A DNA stretch of 64,000 nucleotides from the NCBI GenBank assembly GCA_964470965.1, contig CAYYIS010000011.1, positions 45,270 through 109,269 of the forward strand. Reading direction: 5' to 3'. Position 1 is the first letter of the stretch; every line of letters starts with the position of its first letter. This document shows positions 17,475 through 27,779 of the stretch, piece after piece. The position numbers and the translations under genes were made by a program. Under the pieces are notes generated by a model. The model saw nothing but the letters and a program-made list of their open reading frames with translations. It was not told where the DNA came from and made no database searches. The stretch is from CAYYIS01 sp964470965 (lineage in GTDB: Bacteria; JAAXHH01; JABIQT01).

Positions 17475-19598
17475 TTAGTGTATCTCGCTACCTTTCATCA
17501 CATCCAGTGGGATTTGATCCGGATTTTCAGTAACAATGGAAAGCCGCTGCTCGAATCTGTCCATGATGCGGCGGCTGTGATCGTTGGTGTGAAGTTTGAT
17601 ACAATCCCGGTCGAGTCGGATGTCACACGCAGCGCGGGCTCTGGATATTCGGGCGATGCGGTTTCCGTACAGGCGACGTACAAGCCATTCGATTGGAGTG
17701 AAAACTGGGATGATAAGCAGCAATTCCAGGATTTGTTTCAGCCGTCTCATGGGTCCCGGAAGGGTAATAGGTGCAAAACAATCGACATCGCTGCTATGAC
17801 CGGTCCACTGCGGCAGGTGGTCCATCACCCAGGTATTGGCGGAGGTGAAACGCCGGAACTGGTCCCATCCGAAAATCGGACGTAGCGCTGCGATCTGATG
17901 TGCGGTATAGAAATCGTGGTCTTCAACCATGTAGTCCGATTGTCCGATAAGGTAATTCATACACAGCAGATCCCGCCTACCGAGTATTTTAGCGAAGATC
18001 GAGAGGGCGGCGTACACAGTCCACATGCGCCGGGTATCTATGATCATAAACAGGTCCATGTCGCTTGAATCACTGCAATTCTTGTGGGCCATGGTGCCGG
18101 AAAATGAAACCATCCTTACGAACGGAAATGCGCACACGCATTGGAGAAGTTGATAGTGTCTCCGATAGATACCGGTCGTACAGGCGGAACGTATCGACCG
18201 TTTCTCTGACAGATGTGCCCGGTCCTTGAGCATGTACATACCGTCTCGAGATACGATCCGGACCGACAACTCAAGCGCTCGCAATGCCGCAGCCACCTGG
18301 TTGGCGGACGCTTTGAATCCGATCAATCCTTTGTGGATCTCACCTGCCGACAGCGGATAGTCAAACAGATCGGCATAGGTGATCGTCTGCAGTACGGCGT
18401 CCATACATGCTTCCTGGTCCAGTGCGCTGAATCCATGGGATTGGTGGGCAGAGGGCTGTGCGGTCACTGGTTGTTTCCCTCTCCCAGCACGCTCATATAT
18501 TTCTACTGTTTGCCTGGCGGCTTCTATCCAGGTGGAACTCCTAAGCGTTTGCCGGTCGAGGTAGGTAATATCTGTCAGCGCAACGGATATCCGATTGTAC
18601 CAGGCCTCGGTATCATATGTCTTATAGACGATATCCGCTTGGTTTGGCGTTTCCATGACTGACGGCACGGGAGACACAATGGCAGGCGTGCCGCAGGCCA
18701 AAGCCTCCAACGCCGTGAATCCAAATCCTTCATACCGGGACGGGGTGACGAATAATCGGGCGCCGCTATAAAGATCCGCCAGGTCTTCCTCTGCCACATA
18801 ACCGGTGAAATGCACCCGGTCGGAGATACCAAGGGCTGTGACTTCCCGCAGGAGTTCTCTGTGGCCGTTCCCTTCCTGACCGGCGATCACCAGAGTATGA
18901 GGTATGTCCTCTCTGGTGATGAGAAGCCGGTATGCCCGGATCAGTGTATCAAGATTTTTGCGGCGATCGGTCGTGCCCACAGTGAGGATATACTGTTCGG
19001 GAATCTGATATCTGGTTCTGGTAGCGGCAATCCGTAAATTGTCATCAATGGGGCGAAAGGTCGTATCGATACCATGGTGAACTACTGTAATACGGTCTAT
19101 GTCGAGATCAAGAAGCCGGACGGATTCATCTTGTGTGGCCTGTGATGTGGCGATAATGTGGTCTGCGACGTGAGATGCCCTGTGGACTGCCCACCGAAAC
19201 ATCCACCGCTTCAGAAAGGGATATAATTCAGGAAAAACAAAAAACGCCATGTCATGGAATGTGACCACTACACGGGCGTTGGTAGTCATCGGTATGATAT
19301 AATGCGGCGCATGCCAGACATCAAGATCGTGTTGCTGAATCACTGCGGGAGACCGGGCGAGTTCCCAGAACAATCGGGTCGGACGCATGGCGCTTTTGAT
19401 CGTTACAAACCGTATGTTCGGTCTGTTGATGGACCGAAAGAGAGGTTGATCCGACGATTTGATAAAAATATAGAACTCGTGGTCCGTGTCGAGCGCCGCC
19501 AGACCATTAACAAGACCCAGTATGTAGCGTCCTGCGCCGGCGAGGGCGGAAGGTAGACACGTAGCATCTATTCCGATTCGCATGTGGGACGTCATCAT
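17475..19598 (-). CDS. Fusion protein: GT4 glycosyltransferase, winged-helix segment, Pol-beta-type nucleotidyltransferase
   Basis: A 707-residue fusion. Residues 1 to about 370 form a complete GT4 enzyme (RIGIDATCLPS, ILTVGTTDRRKN, SRYEGFGFTALEALACG). A linker leads to about residue 395, then a winged-helix-like segment (ITYADLFDYPLSAGEIHKGL). The last 210 residues hold a nucleotidyltransferase-like domain with SFSGTMAHKN and SDSSDMDLFMII, the G[ST]...DxD pattern of minimal nucleotidyltransferases. The second half is normally met as a separate protein. It is the first gene of the operon, before three radical SAM genes. ATGs at 19598, 19595 and 19583 are all possible starts. Nucleotide transfer to the glycan, a lipid or a protein is inference. 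Confidence 0.8.
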   Translation of the reverse strand: MMTSHMRIGIDATCLPSALAGAGRYILGLVNGLAALDTDHEFYIFIKSSDQPLFRSINRPNIRFVTIKSAMRPTRLFWELARSPAVIQQHDLDVWHAPHYIIPMTTNARVVVTFHDMAFFVFPELYPFLKRWMFRWAVHRASHVADHIIATSQATQDESVRLLDLDIDRITVVHHGIDTTFRPIDDNLRIAATRTRYQIPEQYILTVGTTDRRKNLDTLIRAYRLLITREDIPHTLVIAGQEGNGHRELLREVTALGISDRVHFTGYVAEEDLADLYSGARLFVTPSRYEGFGFTALEALACGTPAIVSPVPSVMETPNQADIVYKTYDTEAWYNRISVALTDITYLDRQTLRSSTWIEAARQTVEIYERAGRGKQPVTAQPSAHQSHGFSALDQEACMDAVLQTITYADLFDYPLSAGEIHKGLIGFKASANQVAAALRALELSVRIVSRDGMYMLKDRAHLSEKRSIRSACTTGIYRRHYQLLQCVCAFPFVRMVSFSGTMAHKNCSDSSDMDLFMIIDTRRMWTVYAALSIFAKILGRRDLLCMNYLIGQSDYMVEDHDFYTAHQIAALRPIFGWDQFRRFTSANTWVMDHLPQWTGHSSDVDCFAPITLPGPMRRLKQILELLLIIPVFTPIEWLVRRLYGNRIARISRARAACDIRLDRDCIKLHTNDHSRRIMDRFEQRLSIVTENPDQIPLDVMKGSEIH

Positions 19599-19690
19599 TG
19601 GGGATTACCGGACAACCGGCGTCAGATGTGTTTATAAGTCGCAGATTACGTGACAAAATGACTTGCAGTCTGCGGATCGTCATAAAGGGG

Positions 19691-19719
19691 AAAATATAGT
19701 CCGCTTTCAATGATGTCAA
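19691..19719 (-). promoter_or_regulatory. sigma70-like promoter for the GT4-fusion/radical SAM operon
   Basis: On the minus strand a perfect TTGACA (19719-19714) is followed by 17 bp and TATTTT (19696-19691); an alternative -10, TATATT, would leave 15 bp. The start point would be near 19684, about 86 nt upstream of the first ATG. Confidence 0.5.
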
Positions 19720-19911
19720 GCAACTGACGCTACGTGTGAGTAACAGGACATGCCTGCAGAATTGGCTCCTATGACGAACGGCAGCAATAGCCGCTCTCTA
19801 CGGTGCACGGCTCGCGGTCTACTATTGAACTGGTTGGATAGCGTCTATTCGCTTGCTCTTTAGCAACCTGCCTGACCTGCAGACATGGTCCAGTATATAA
19901 GATGAATCCAG

Positions 19912-19939
19912 TGGAATGGTTTTCGTGGAATGGTTTTCG
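19912..19939. repeat. 14-bp perfect tandem duplication
   Basis: The unit TGGAATGGTTTTCG occurs twice head to tail at 19912-19925 and 19926-19939 in non-coding DNA. Probably a replication-slippage duplication; no function is apparent. Confidence 0.8.
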
Positions 19940-20029
19940 ATCGTTGTCAGAACCGATGGGATTGATTCTGAAAAATAAGTGGCACATACCCGCAACCTGG
20001 GATTAATCATGGCAGGCATTAACGATGTG

Positions 20030-21514
<1,485 letters not shown>

Positions 21515-21532
21515 GTATTCACTTTCTCACTA

Positions 21533-24500
21533 TTACGATGTTGGAATGTTTCCAATTTTTGTTTTAACGTGCCCGTCAGTGCCGTTGTTACGTGATTTGT
21601 TCGCCTGTTTCCCTGCCTCTTCAAGTGCACGCCGGTAATCACGGGGCATGACTTTGACGAATTTTCCGAGGAGCTTTTCCCAGTTATCCAGTACATGACG
21701 GCCCCGGGCGCTTTCGGTATGTTTGACATGTTCTTCGATCAGACTGCGCAGTTCCTGCTGGTCTTCCGATGTCTCTACCGTTTCCAAATCGACCATCTCC
21801 CGGTTGCAGATCTGGGCGAGGACACCGGCATCATCGAACACGTAGGCCACACCTCCGCTCATACCGGCTGCGAAGTTTCGTCCTACCGATCCCAGCACCA
21901 CCACCAGGCCGCGGGTCATGTATTCGCAGCCATGGTCTCCCAATCCTTCTACGACTGCATGAGCCCCGCTGTTTCGTACCGCGAACCGTTCTCCGCCACG
22001 GCCATTGAAAAACGCTTTGCCTGCAGTCGCACCGTAAAGCGCCACATTTCCTAAGATAATGTTGTCTTCCGCCCTGAAATCTGTGTCCCTCGGGGGCCTC
22101 ACCACCAGGTGGCCGCCGGAAAGGCCTTTGCCGCAGTAGTCGTTCGCATCGCCCTCGAGGAAGATGGAGACACCCGGCGCCAGGAAGGCGCCGAGGCTCT
22201 GGCCGGCCGATCCGTGCAGCGTCAGTTGTATCGTATCGTCCGGAAGGCCTTCTTCACCATACCTACGGGAAATTTCCGCACTGAGCATCGTACCAGCAGT
22301 ACGATTGATATTACGGATGGAGTGGCGAATCACCACGGGGTTTTTGTACTCCAGCGCCTCCGCGCACATTTCGATGAGTCGGGTATCCAGTGCTTCTTCC
22401 AAGCGATGATCCTGTTGCTCTGTACAATATCGGGCCACATGGTCGGGCGCATCTATGGGGGCGAGCAGTTTGGAGAGATCAAGTCCCTGCGCTTTCCAGT
22501 GGTCGATTGCTTTGTCCACATCGAGGCAATCCACACGTCCGACCATCTCGTTGATAGACCGAAATCCGAGCTGCGCCATGATCTCGCGCAAATGCTCGGC
22601 AATAAAGAACATGAAGTTGACCACGTATTCTGGCTTGCCGATGAACCGCTTGCGGAGGTCCTCATCTTGTGTAGCTACACCTACGGAACAGGTGTTCAGA
22701 TGACATTTTCGAAGCATGATGCACCCGTTGACTACCAGCGCCGCCGTGGCAAATCCGAATTCCTCGGCGCCCAGCATACACGCGATGGCTACATCCCGTC
22801 CGGTTTTTAACTGTCCGTCCGTCTGTACGGTGATGCGTCCCCTCAGGTCGTTCTGCACCAGCACCTGCTGTGTCTCCGCGAGTCCCAGCTCCCAGGGTAC
22901 GCCTGCGTGTTTCATGGAGGATTCCGGTGAGGCACCTGTCCCGCCGTCATAGCCACTGATCAGCACTACGTCCGCTTTTCCCTTGGACACACCGGCAGCC
23001 ACGGTGCCGACGCCGACTTCTGCTACCAGTTTAACGTGTATTCTGGCCTGACTGTTGGCGTTCTTCAGGTCGTGGATAAGTTGCGCCAGGTCCTCGATCG
23101 AATAGATGTCATGATGAGGAGGCGGGGAAATCAAGCCCACGCCGGGAGTGGATTTTCTTACCTTGGCGATGTGTTCAAACACCTTATAGCCCGGAAGCTG
23201 TCCGCCCTCTCCGGGCTTTGCGCCCTGAGCCATCTTGATCTGGAGATCGCTGGCGTTGACAAGATAGTTACTGGTCACACCAAACCGGCCCGATGCTACC
23301 TGTTTGATGGCACTGTTGCGCCAGTCTCCATTTTCATCCGGATAGTAACGATCCGGATCTTCGCCGCCCTCCCCGGAGTTGCTCTTGCCGCCTATTCTAT
23401 TCATAGCGATGGCCAGGGTTTCGTGTGCCTCACGGCTTATAGAACCGTAAGACATAGCGCCGGTCGCAAAGCGTTTCACGATCTCCTCAGCCGGTTCCAC
23501 CTCGCCGATGGGAATGGGATCCTGGACCTGCTTGAATCCCAGAAGACCGCGCAGTGTGGCAAGATTCTTTTCCTGGCTATCGATCAATTCGGTGTACTCT
23601 CTGAATTTTTTGAAGTCGCCGGTTCGAGAGGCCACCTGTAACAGCGCGATCGTCTCCGGATTGAACATGTGGTATTCACCTTCACTGCGCCACTGGTAGT
23701 AGCCGCCCACATCAAGCGTGTGGTCTACGGCAACATGTCGTTCCGGGAATCCCTGGTGGTGGTGCGCACGGTATTCCCGTTCTATCTCGTTGAGACCAAT
23801 CCCTTCGATGCGGGACGGCGTCCAGGTGAAGTACTTGTCGATCACATCCTGTCGGATACCGATCGCTTCGAAAATCTGTGCACCACGGTACGACTGGATG
23901 GTTGAAATACCCATCTTGGACATGGTCTTCAGAATGCCCTTGCCCAGGGCCTTGATAACGTTCCGCTCCACTTTTTCTGCACTGTCGTTGGTCTCCATGA
24001 ATCCGTCGATCCGCATCCATTCGGCAGTCTCCAGCAGCAGATACGGGTTCACTGCGCCGGCACCGTAGCCGCTGAGAAGGCAACAGTGCATGACCTCTCG
24101 GGGCTCTCCGGATTCCACTACGATGCCCACCCTGGTACGTAGTCCTTCGCGGATCAGGTGGTGGTGTACCGCCGCTGTGGCCAACAGGCTCGGGATATGA
24201 ATCATCCGGTCGTTGACACCTCGGTCCGATAGAATCAAGATGGTTGCGTCTTGATCCTGGATGGCCTTGGCGGCCTTGTGGCACAGCGCCTCCACAGCCT
24301 GTTCCAGTGCACCGATCGCCTCTGATGCAGCGAATAGCATCTGCAGCGTAACCGCTTTGAGGCCGGGCTGGTCGAGTGCTTTTATTTTTGCGAGTTCCAT
24401 ATTGGAAACCACCGGGAAGTCAAGCCGCAGTTGCCTGCAGTGCTCCGGGGTTTCTTTAAACAGATCCTGCTCCGCGCCAATGGTGCTTTCTAACGAAGTA

Positions 24501-26113
24501 ACCAGCTCTTCCCGAATGGCGTCCAGCGGTGGATTGGTCACCTGAGCGAACAGCTGTTTGAAGTAGTGGAACAGAAGCTGCGGTTTGTTGGACAGAACCG
24601 CTATCGGGGTATCATTGCCCATGGATCCGATCGGCTCTACCCCGGAAGCACCCATGGGGCCGATAAGGATCTTCAGTTCTTCGCTGGTGTAACCGAATGC
24701 CCGCTGGCGTTCTTCGAGAGATTCCAAATCGATGCCGGTCACTGCTTCCGGCTCCGGCAGTTCGGTGAGTGTCACTCTGTGTTCCGAAAGCCACTGGCCG
24801 TAGGGCTGTGCATTACAGATTTGGTGTTTGACCGCTTCGTCATCCGTAATCCACCCTTTCTCCGTATCAATCATGAACAGCCTTCCCGGCTGCAGTCGGC
24901 CCTTGTACAAGATCTTGTCGGGCGCCACTTCCAGGACGCCGGCCTCCGACGCTCCGACCACAAAGTTATCCTTGGTAACGATGTATCGAAAGGGACGCAG
25001 GCCGTTTCGGTCCAGCGTGACACATATCCGAGTGCCGTCGCTGGCCGCGATCAGCGCGGGACCGTCCCATGGCTCCATAAGGCAGGAGTGGTATTCGTAA
25101 AACGCTTTTTTCTCATCGGACATGGACTCGTGGTTCTCCCAGGCCTCGGGGATCATCATCATCATAGCGTGTGGGAGTGAACGACCGCCGATCACCAGCA
25201 ACTCAAGGGCGTTATCGAAACAGGCAGTATCACTGGAGCCTTCACGAATTATAGGCTGCAGCTTGGCCATATCATCTCCGAACAATTCCGATGAGAACAG
25301 CACCTCCCGTGCCCGCATCCAGTTCTGATTGCCGCGTACCGTGTTAATCTCGCCATTGTGACACAGAAAACGATACGGATGTGCCAGTCGCCATGAACCG
25401 AGGGTGTTGGTGCTGTATCGCGAATGCACCAACGCCAGCGCACTGACCATAGAACCATCCGAGAGATCACGGTAAAATGCGTCCACTTGATCCGATTTCA
25501 GAAGTCCCTTATATACGATAGTTTTGCTGGAAAGGCTGGACAGATACAGGTCGTCCCGGTCCTCCAGGTTCTGTTCATCCAACGTGTGTTCTATGACTTT
25601 GCGTGTGACGTAGAGTTTACGTTCGAAATGATCCGAATCGGCGGTCATCATCCCCTTACTGATGAAAAATTGTCTTATTACAGGTGAAACCTCATGGGCC
25701 AGCTGGCCGATCTGGCTATGATCTACCGGTACATCCCGCCAGCCCAGAAACACCAGATCTTCGTCCCGCACCGTGCGTTCTATAACACGCTCACAGATTG
25801 TACGCTGCTCCAGCTTCCGGGGCAGAAACACCATGCCGACTCCGTAGGAACCCGGATCCGGTAACGTAATCCCTTCGTAAGTGCATTGGCGCTTGAAGAA
25901 TTCATGTGGCAACTGAATCAGAATACCCGCTCCGTCGCCGGTTTCGGGGTCGCAGCCGCAGGCCCCGCGGTGCTCCAGGTTAATCAAAACCCTGATCGCG
26001 TTGCGTATGATTTCGTGTGATTTTCTACCGTTGAAATCCGCGACCATCCCGACGCCGCAAGCATCGTGCTCAAACTCGGAATCGTAGAGTCCTTGATAAA
26101 TTCTTTTAGGCAT
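21533..26113 (-). CDS. gltB: Glutamate synthase [NADPH] large (alpha) subunit
   Basis: About 1,526 residues, full length. The N-terminal class II amidotransferase starts with DACGVG, where Cys19 becomes the nucleophile after propeptide removal. The central and FMN-binding synthase domains follow, with the 3Fe-4S motif CIMLRKCHLNTC near residue 1,130 and the C-terminal glycine-rich beta-helix (GxxGG repeats). It makes two glutamates from glutamine and 2-oxoglutarate. ATG 26113 has AGGGG 9 nt upstream; the open frame to 26197 has no such site and would lengthen the propeptide. It reads divergently from a GltC-like LysR gene, whose predicted binding site is upstream. Confidence 0.97.
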   Translation of the reverse strand: MPKRIYQGLYDSEFEHDACGVGMVADFNGRKSHEIIRNAIRVLINLEHRGACGCDPETGDGAGILIQLPHEFFKRQCTYEGITLPDPGSYGVGMVFLPRKLEQRTICERVIERTVRDEDLVFLGWRDVPVDHSQIGQLAHEVSPVIRQFFISKGMMTADSDHFERKLYVTRKVIEHTLDEQNLEDRDDLYLSSLSSKTIVYKGLLKSDQVDAFYRDLSDGSMVSALALVHSRYSTNTLGSWRLAHPYRFLCHNGEINTVRGNQNWMRAREVLFSSELFGDDMAKLQPIIREGSSDTACFDNALELLVIGGRSLPHAMMMMIPEAWENHESMSDEKKAFYEYHSCLMEPWDGPALIAASDGTRICVTLDRNGLRPFRYIVTKDNFVVGASEAGVLEVAPDKILYKGRLQPGRLFMIDTEKGWITDDEAVKHQICNAQPYGQWLSEHRVTLTELPEPEAVTGIDLESLEERQRAFGYTSEELKILIGPMGASGVEPIGSMGNDTPIAVLSNKPQLLFHYFKQLFAQVTNPPLDAIREELVTSLESTIGAEQDLFKETPEHCRQLRLDFPVVSNMELAKIKALDQPGLKAVTLQMLFAASEAIGALEQAVEALCHKAAKAIQDQDATILILSDRGVNDRMIHIPSLLATAAVHHHLIREGLRTRVGIVVESGEPREVMHCCLLSGYGAGAVNPYLLLETAEWMRIDGFMETNDSAEKVERNVIKALGKGILKTMSKMGISTIQSYRGAQIFEAIGIRQDVIDKYFTWTPSRIEGIGLNEIEREYRAHHHQGFPERHVAVDHTLDVGGYYQWRSEGEYHMFNPETIALLQVASRTGDFKKFREYTELIDSQEKNLATLRGLLGFKQVQDPIPIGEVEPAEEIVKRFATGAMSYGSISREAHETLAIAMNRIGGKSNSGEGGEDPDRYYPDENGDWRNSAIKQVASGRFGVTSNYLVNASDLQIKMAQGAKPGEGGQLPGYKVFEHIAKVRKSTPGVGLISPPPHHDIYSIEDLAQLIHDLKNANSQARIHVKLVAEVGVGTVAAGVSKGKADVVLISGYDGGTGASPESSMKHAGVPWELGLAETQQVLVQNDLRGRITVQTDGQLKTGRDVAIACMLGAEEFGFATAALVVNGCIMLRKCHLNTCSVGVATQDEDLRKRFIGKPEYVVNFMFFIAEHLREIMAQLGFRSINEMVGRVDCLDVDKAIDHWKAQGLDLSKLLAPIDAPDHVARYCTEQQDHRLEEALDTRLIEMCAEALEYKNPVVIRHSIRNINRTAGTMLSAEISRRYGEEGLPDDTIQLTLHGSAGQSLGAFLAPGVSIFLEGDANDYCGKGLSGGHLVVRPPRDTDFRAEDNIILGNVALYGATAGKAFFNGRGGERFAVRNSGAHAVVEGLGDHGCEYMTRGLVVVLGSVGRNFAAGMSGGVAYVFDDAGVLAQICNREMVDLETVETSEDQQELRSLIEEHVKHTESARGRHVLDNWEKLLGKFVKVMPRDYRRALEEAGKQANKSRNNGTDGHVKTKIGNIPTS

Positions 26114-26383
26114 TTCAAGACCCCTTGCGACATACACAAATGAAGCGCAAATACCAGGCTGACAGTCCGGCTTGCCAGTACAGAATCTTCTTTGCATTCG
26201 GAAGGATAAAAACCACTAAAAACAATACGGAAATTTCCTCCGCAGTATCAGCTACAGCTACAGGGAATTCCGGTCACAAAACCCTTGCATTTCCTTAATT
26301 CACCGGTATTTTGATACAGGAGGATGAGGCATGATTGGGGACTTCCTAACCTGCGTCTCTGCATTGCTGAATCACAAAACTAA

Positions 26384-26412
26384 AGTATAATATGTCTTAG
26401 CTTATGAGTAAA
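26384..26412 (-). promoter_or_regulatory. sigma70-like promoter for gltBD
   Basis: On the minus strand TTTACT (26412-26407) is followed by exactly 17 bp and TATACT (26389-26384). The start point would be near 26377. The weak -35 is what one expects of a promoter that needs an activator. Confidence 0.5.
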
Positions 26413-26434
26413 GTAAAATAATTTGATCCGATCG

Positions 26435-26449
26435 ATCTCATTTTGAGAT
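26435..26449. promoter_or_regulatory. Predicted GltC-type LysR binding site (ATCTC-N5-GAGAT)
   Basis: The 15-bp perfect dyad ATCTCATTTTGAGAT fits both the LysR T-N11-A rule and the ATCTC-N5-GAGAT box described for GltC of Bacillus subtilis. Its centre (26442) lies about 65 bp upstream of the predicted gltB start point, the usual place of the LysR recognition site. It also lies 109 bp upstream of the lysR ATG, so autoregulation is likely. Confidence 0.6.
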
Positions 26450-26557
26450 GGGTCTCGATATGTCCATGAGTACAAGACGCCTGTTACCACAATATATGGT
26501 ACCAGGCCTTCTAGATTGTTCCATATGACGGAGAAGGATTACTTTCGATAGCGTATT

Positions 26558-27481
26558 ATGGATCTGCGACAACTAGAAATGTTTCAGGCGGTCGTCGAGA
26601 CCGGCAGTTTTACGAAAGCAGGCCAGCGGTTGCATGTGTCGCAATCCGCCATCAGCCGGCAGATCAATCTGCTGGAGGAGGAACTCGGCGTACAGGTGTT
26701 GATGCGGTCCAACAAGCGTGTATTTCTGACGGAAGCCGGCAAAACACTCCTGAAACATTGCTACCGCATCTTCCGGGACATCGAGGAAGCAATACTAGCA
26801 GTTTCACAGGACGTACAGGTGGGCAGGGGGACACTGAGGGTTGGAGGCGGTATGTCTGTCTGCTCCTTTCTCTTACCTCAAATACTGAAAGAATACAAGA
26901 CGCTGTACCCCAATATCGCTCTGACAGTCACAACCGGCACCAGCGAGCCGACCATCCTGAAAATACGTAACAACGAGGTCGATGTCGGTGTACTGACTCT
27001 TCCGGTAGAATCTCAGGATCTCGATGTCGCCTCCGTTTTCAGAGAAGAGATGGTCGTTGTGACGGGGCACAACCATCCATTGAGCAAGGAAAAGGAAGTG
27101 ACTCCAGAAGAGATCGCTGCCATGCCGTTAATCCTGTTTGAGCAGGGGTCCAATACAAGGAAGATCATAGATCAGTTTTTCGACAAGCATGACATCAGTC
27201 CACAGATCATTATGGAGATGGAGAACGTAGAGATCATAAAACCTCTGGTGGATATCGGTCTGGGCATCACGATAATCCCTTACCAGGCGATCGTTCGAGA
27301 AGTGGAAGCCGGAACACTTCATTTTCTGCGGATTGCAGGATATCCATTGTACCGTGAGTTGGGACTCGTGATCCTGAAAATGAGTTATCAGCCGATACCC
27401 CTGCAGCGTATGATCGAGCTGTTCACGGAAATGATTCCCACGCTTCAGATCCCTCCTCCTATCAATGACGTAACCGGTTGA
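26558..27481 (+). CDS. LysR-family transcriptional regulator, GltC-like
   Basis: A 307-residue LysR protein: winged helix-turn-helix at residues 1-60 (MDLRQLEMFQAVVETGSFT, LHVSQSAISRQINLLEEELG) and a periplasmic-binding-protein-like effector domain from about residue 90. It is transcribed away from gltB with a GltC-type dyad between them, so activation of glutamate synthase in response to 2-oxoglutarate/glutamate balance is the likely job. That assignment rests on position and binding site, not on a diagnostic residue. The ribosome-binding site is weak. Confidence 0.87.
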   Translation: MDLRQLEMFQAVVETGSFTKAGQRLHVSQSAISRQINLLEEELGVQVLMRSNKRVFLTEAGKTLLKHCYRIFRDIEEAILAVSQDVQVGRGTLRVGGGMSVCSFLLPQILKEYKTLYPNIALTVTTGTSEPTILKIRNNEVDVGVLTLPVESQDLDVASVFREEMVVVTGHNHPLSKEKEVTPEEIAAMPLILFEQGSNTRKIIDQFFDKHDISPQIIMEMENVEIIKPLVDIGLGITIIPYQAIVREVEAGTLHFLRIAGYPLYRELGLVILKMSYQPIPLQRMIELFTEMIPTLQIPPPINDVTG

Positions 27482-27540
27482 CAATTTCTCTCCCAGGTCG
27501 TTTTCATGTCTCCGCAAGACAGTCTCTCTATATATTATTT

Positions 27541-27570
27541 TAGGGATAGGCTATTATTATAGGGATAGGC
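27541..27570. repeat. Direct repeat of 11 bp, possible regulator half-sites
   Basis: TAGGGATAGGC occurs at 27541-27551 and again at 27560-27570, 19 bp apart centre to centre, i.e. nearly two helical turns. It lies between the LysR gene and pgk, in front of the short frame at 27585. It could be a pair of protein-binding half-sites or a simple duplication. Confidence 0.55.
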
Positions 27571-27584
27571 GCCTGGCCGGTGAT

Positions 27585-27767
27585 GTGGTGATGCATGGCA
27601 TCAACCTTAATCGCCAAGGACGGTTGGTCGGACCGCTTTTTACCGGTGCCGGTAATGAAACGATTGCGGTCGGCAGTGTTTGGCCGCTCGAGGAGGCTAT
27701 TCTATTCGCCGAGCGGAGCTCCTGGCCGGAACCGGAAGATGTATTGATAGATATAAATGCGGATTAG
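27585..27767 (+). pseudogene. Probable internally deleted remnant of a thiamine-diphosphate dehydrogenase E1-alpha gene
   Basis: A 60-codon frame 12 nt before pgk. Its first half (LNRQGRLVGPLFTGAGNETI, then AVGS) resembles the N-terminal substrate-entry region of E1-alpha subunits (LNRQG..., G.GNEAIAVGS). Its second half (AILFAERSSWPEPEDVL) resembles the extreme C-terminus of the same family (AxxFAExSPxPxPEExxxDxY). About 250 residues between these would be missing, including the thiamine-binding core, yet the frame is open. I cannot exclude that it is a genuine small protein. No good ribosome-binding site is seen before GTG 27585. Confidence 0.4.
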
Positions 27768-27779
27768 GGGAGGGATTAC

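Larger units (their letters stand above)
19599..20029. other. Intergenic region upstream of the glycosyltransferase/radical SAM operon
   Basis: About 430 bp with no credible gene. It contains the predicted operon promoter at 19691-19719 and a 14-bp tandem duplication at 19912-19939. No hairpin with a T-run was found behind gltD, whose stop lies at 20030. Confidence 0.5.
26114..26557. other. Divergent control region between gltB and the LysR gene
   Basis: About 440 bp without a gene. It holds the predicted gltB promoter (26384-26412) and a GltC-type dyad (26435-26449). The predicted gltB leader is about 264 nt long and contains short inverted repeats (for example near 26230-26245), but I could not assign a known riboswitch to it. 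Confidence 0.6.

Noticed and set aside
22109..22810. 233-codon plus-strand open frame inside gltB
   Set aside because: Antisense shadow of the glutamate synthase large subunit; no independent signals.
26114..26377. Possible riboswitch or attenuator in the long gltB leader
   Set aside because: Only short, weak inverted repeats are present and no match to a known riboswitch core could be made by eye; a covariance-model search would be needed.
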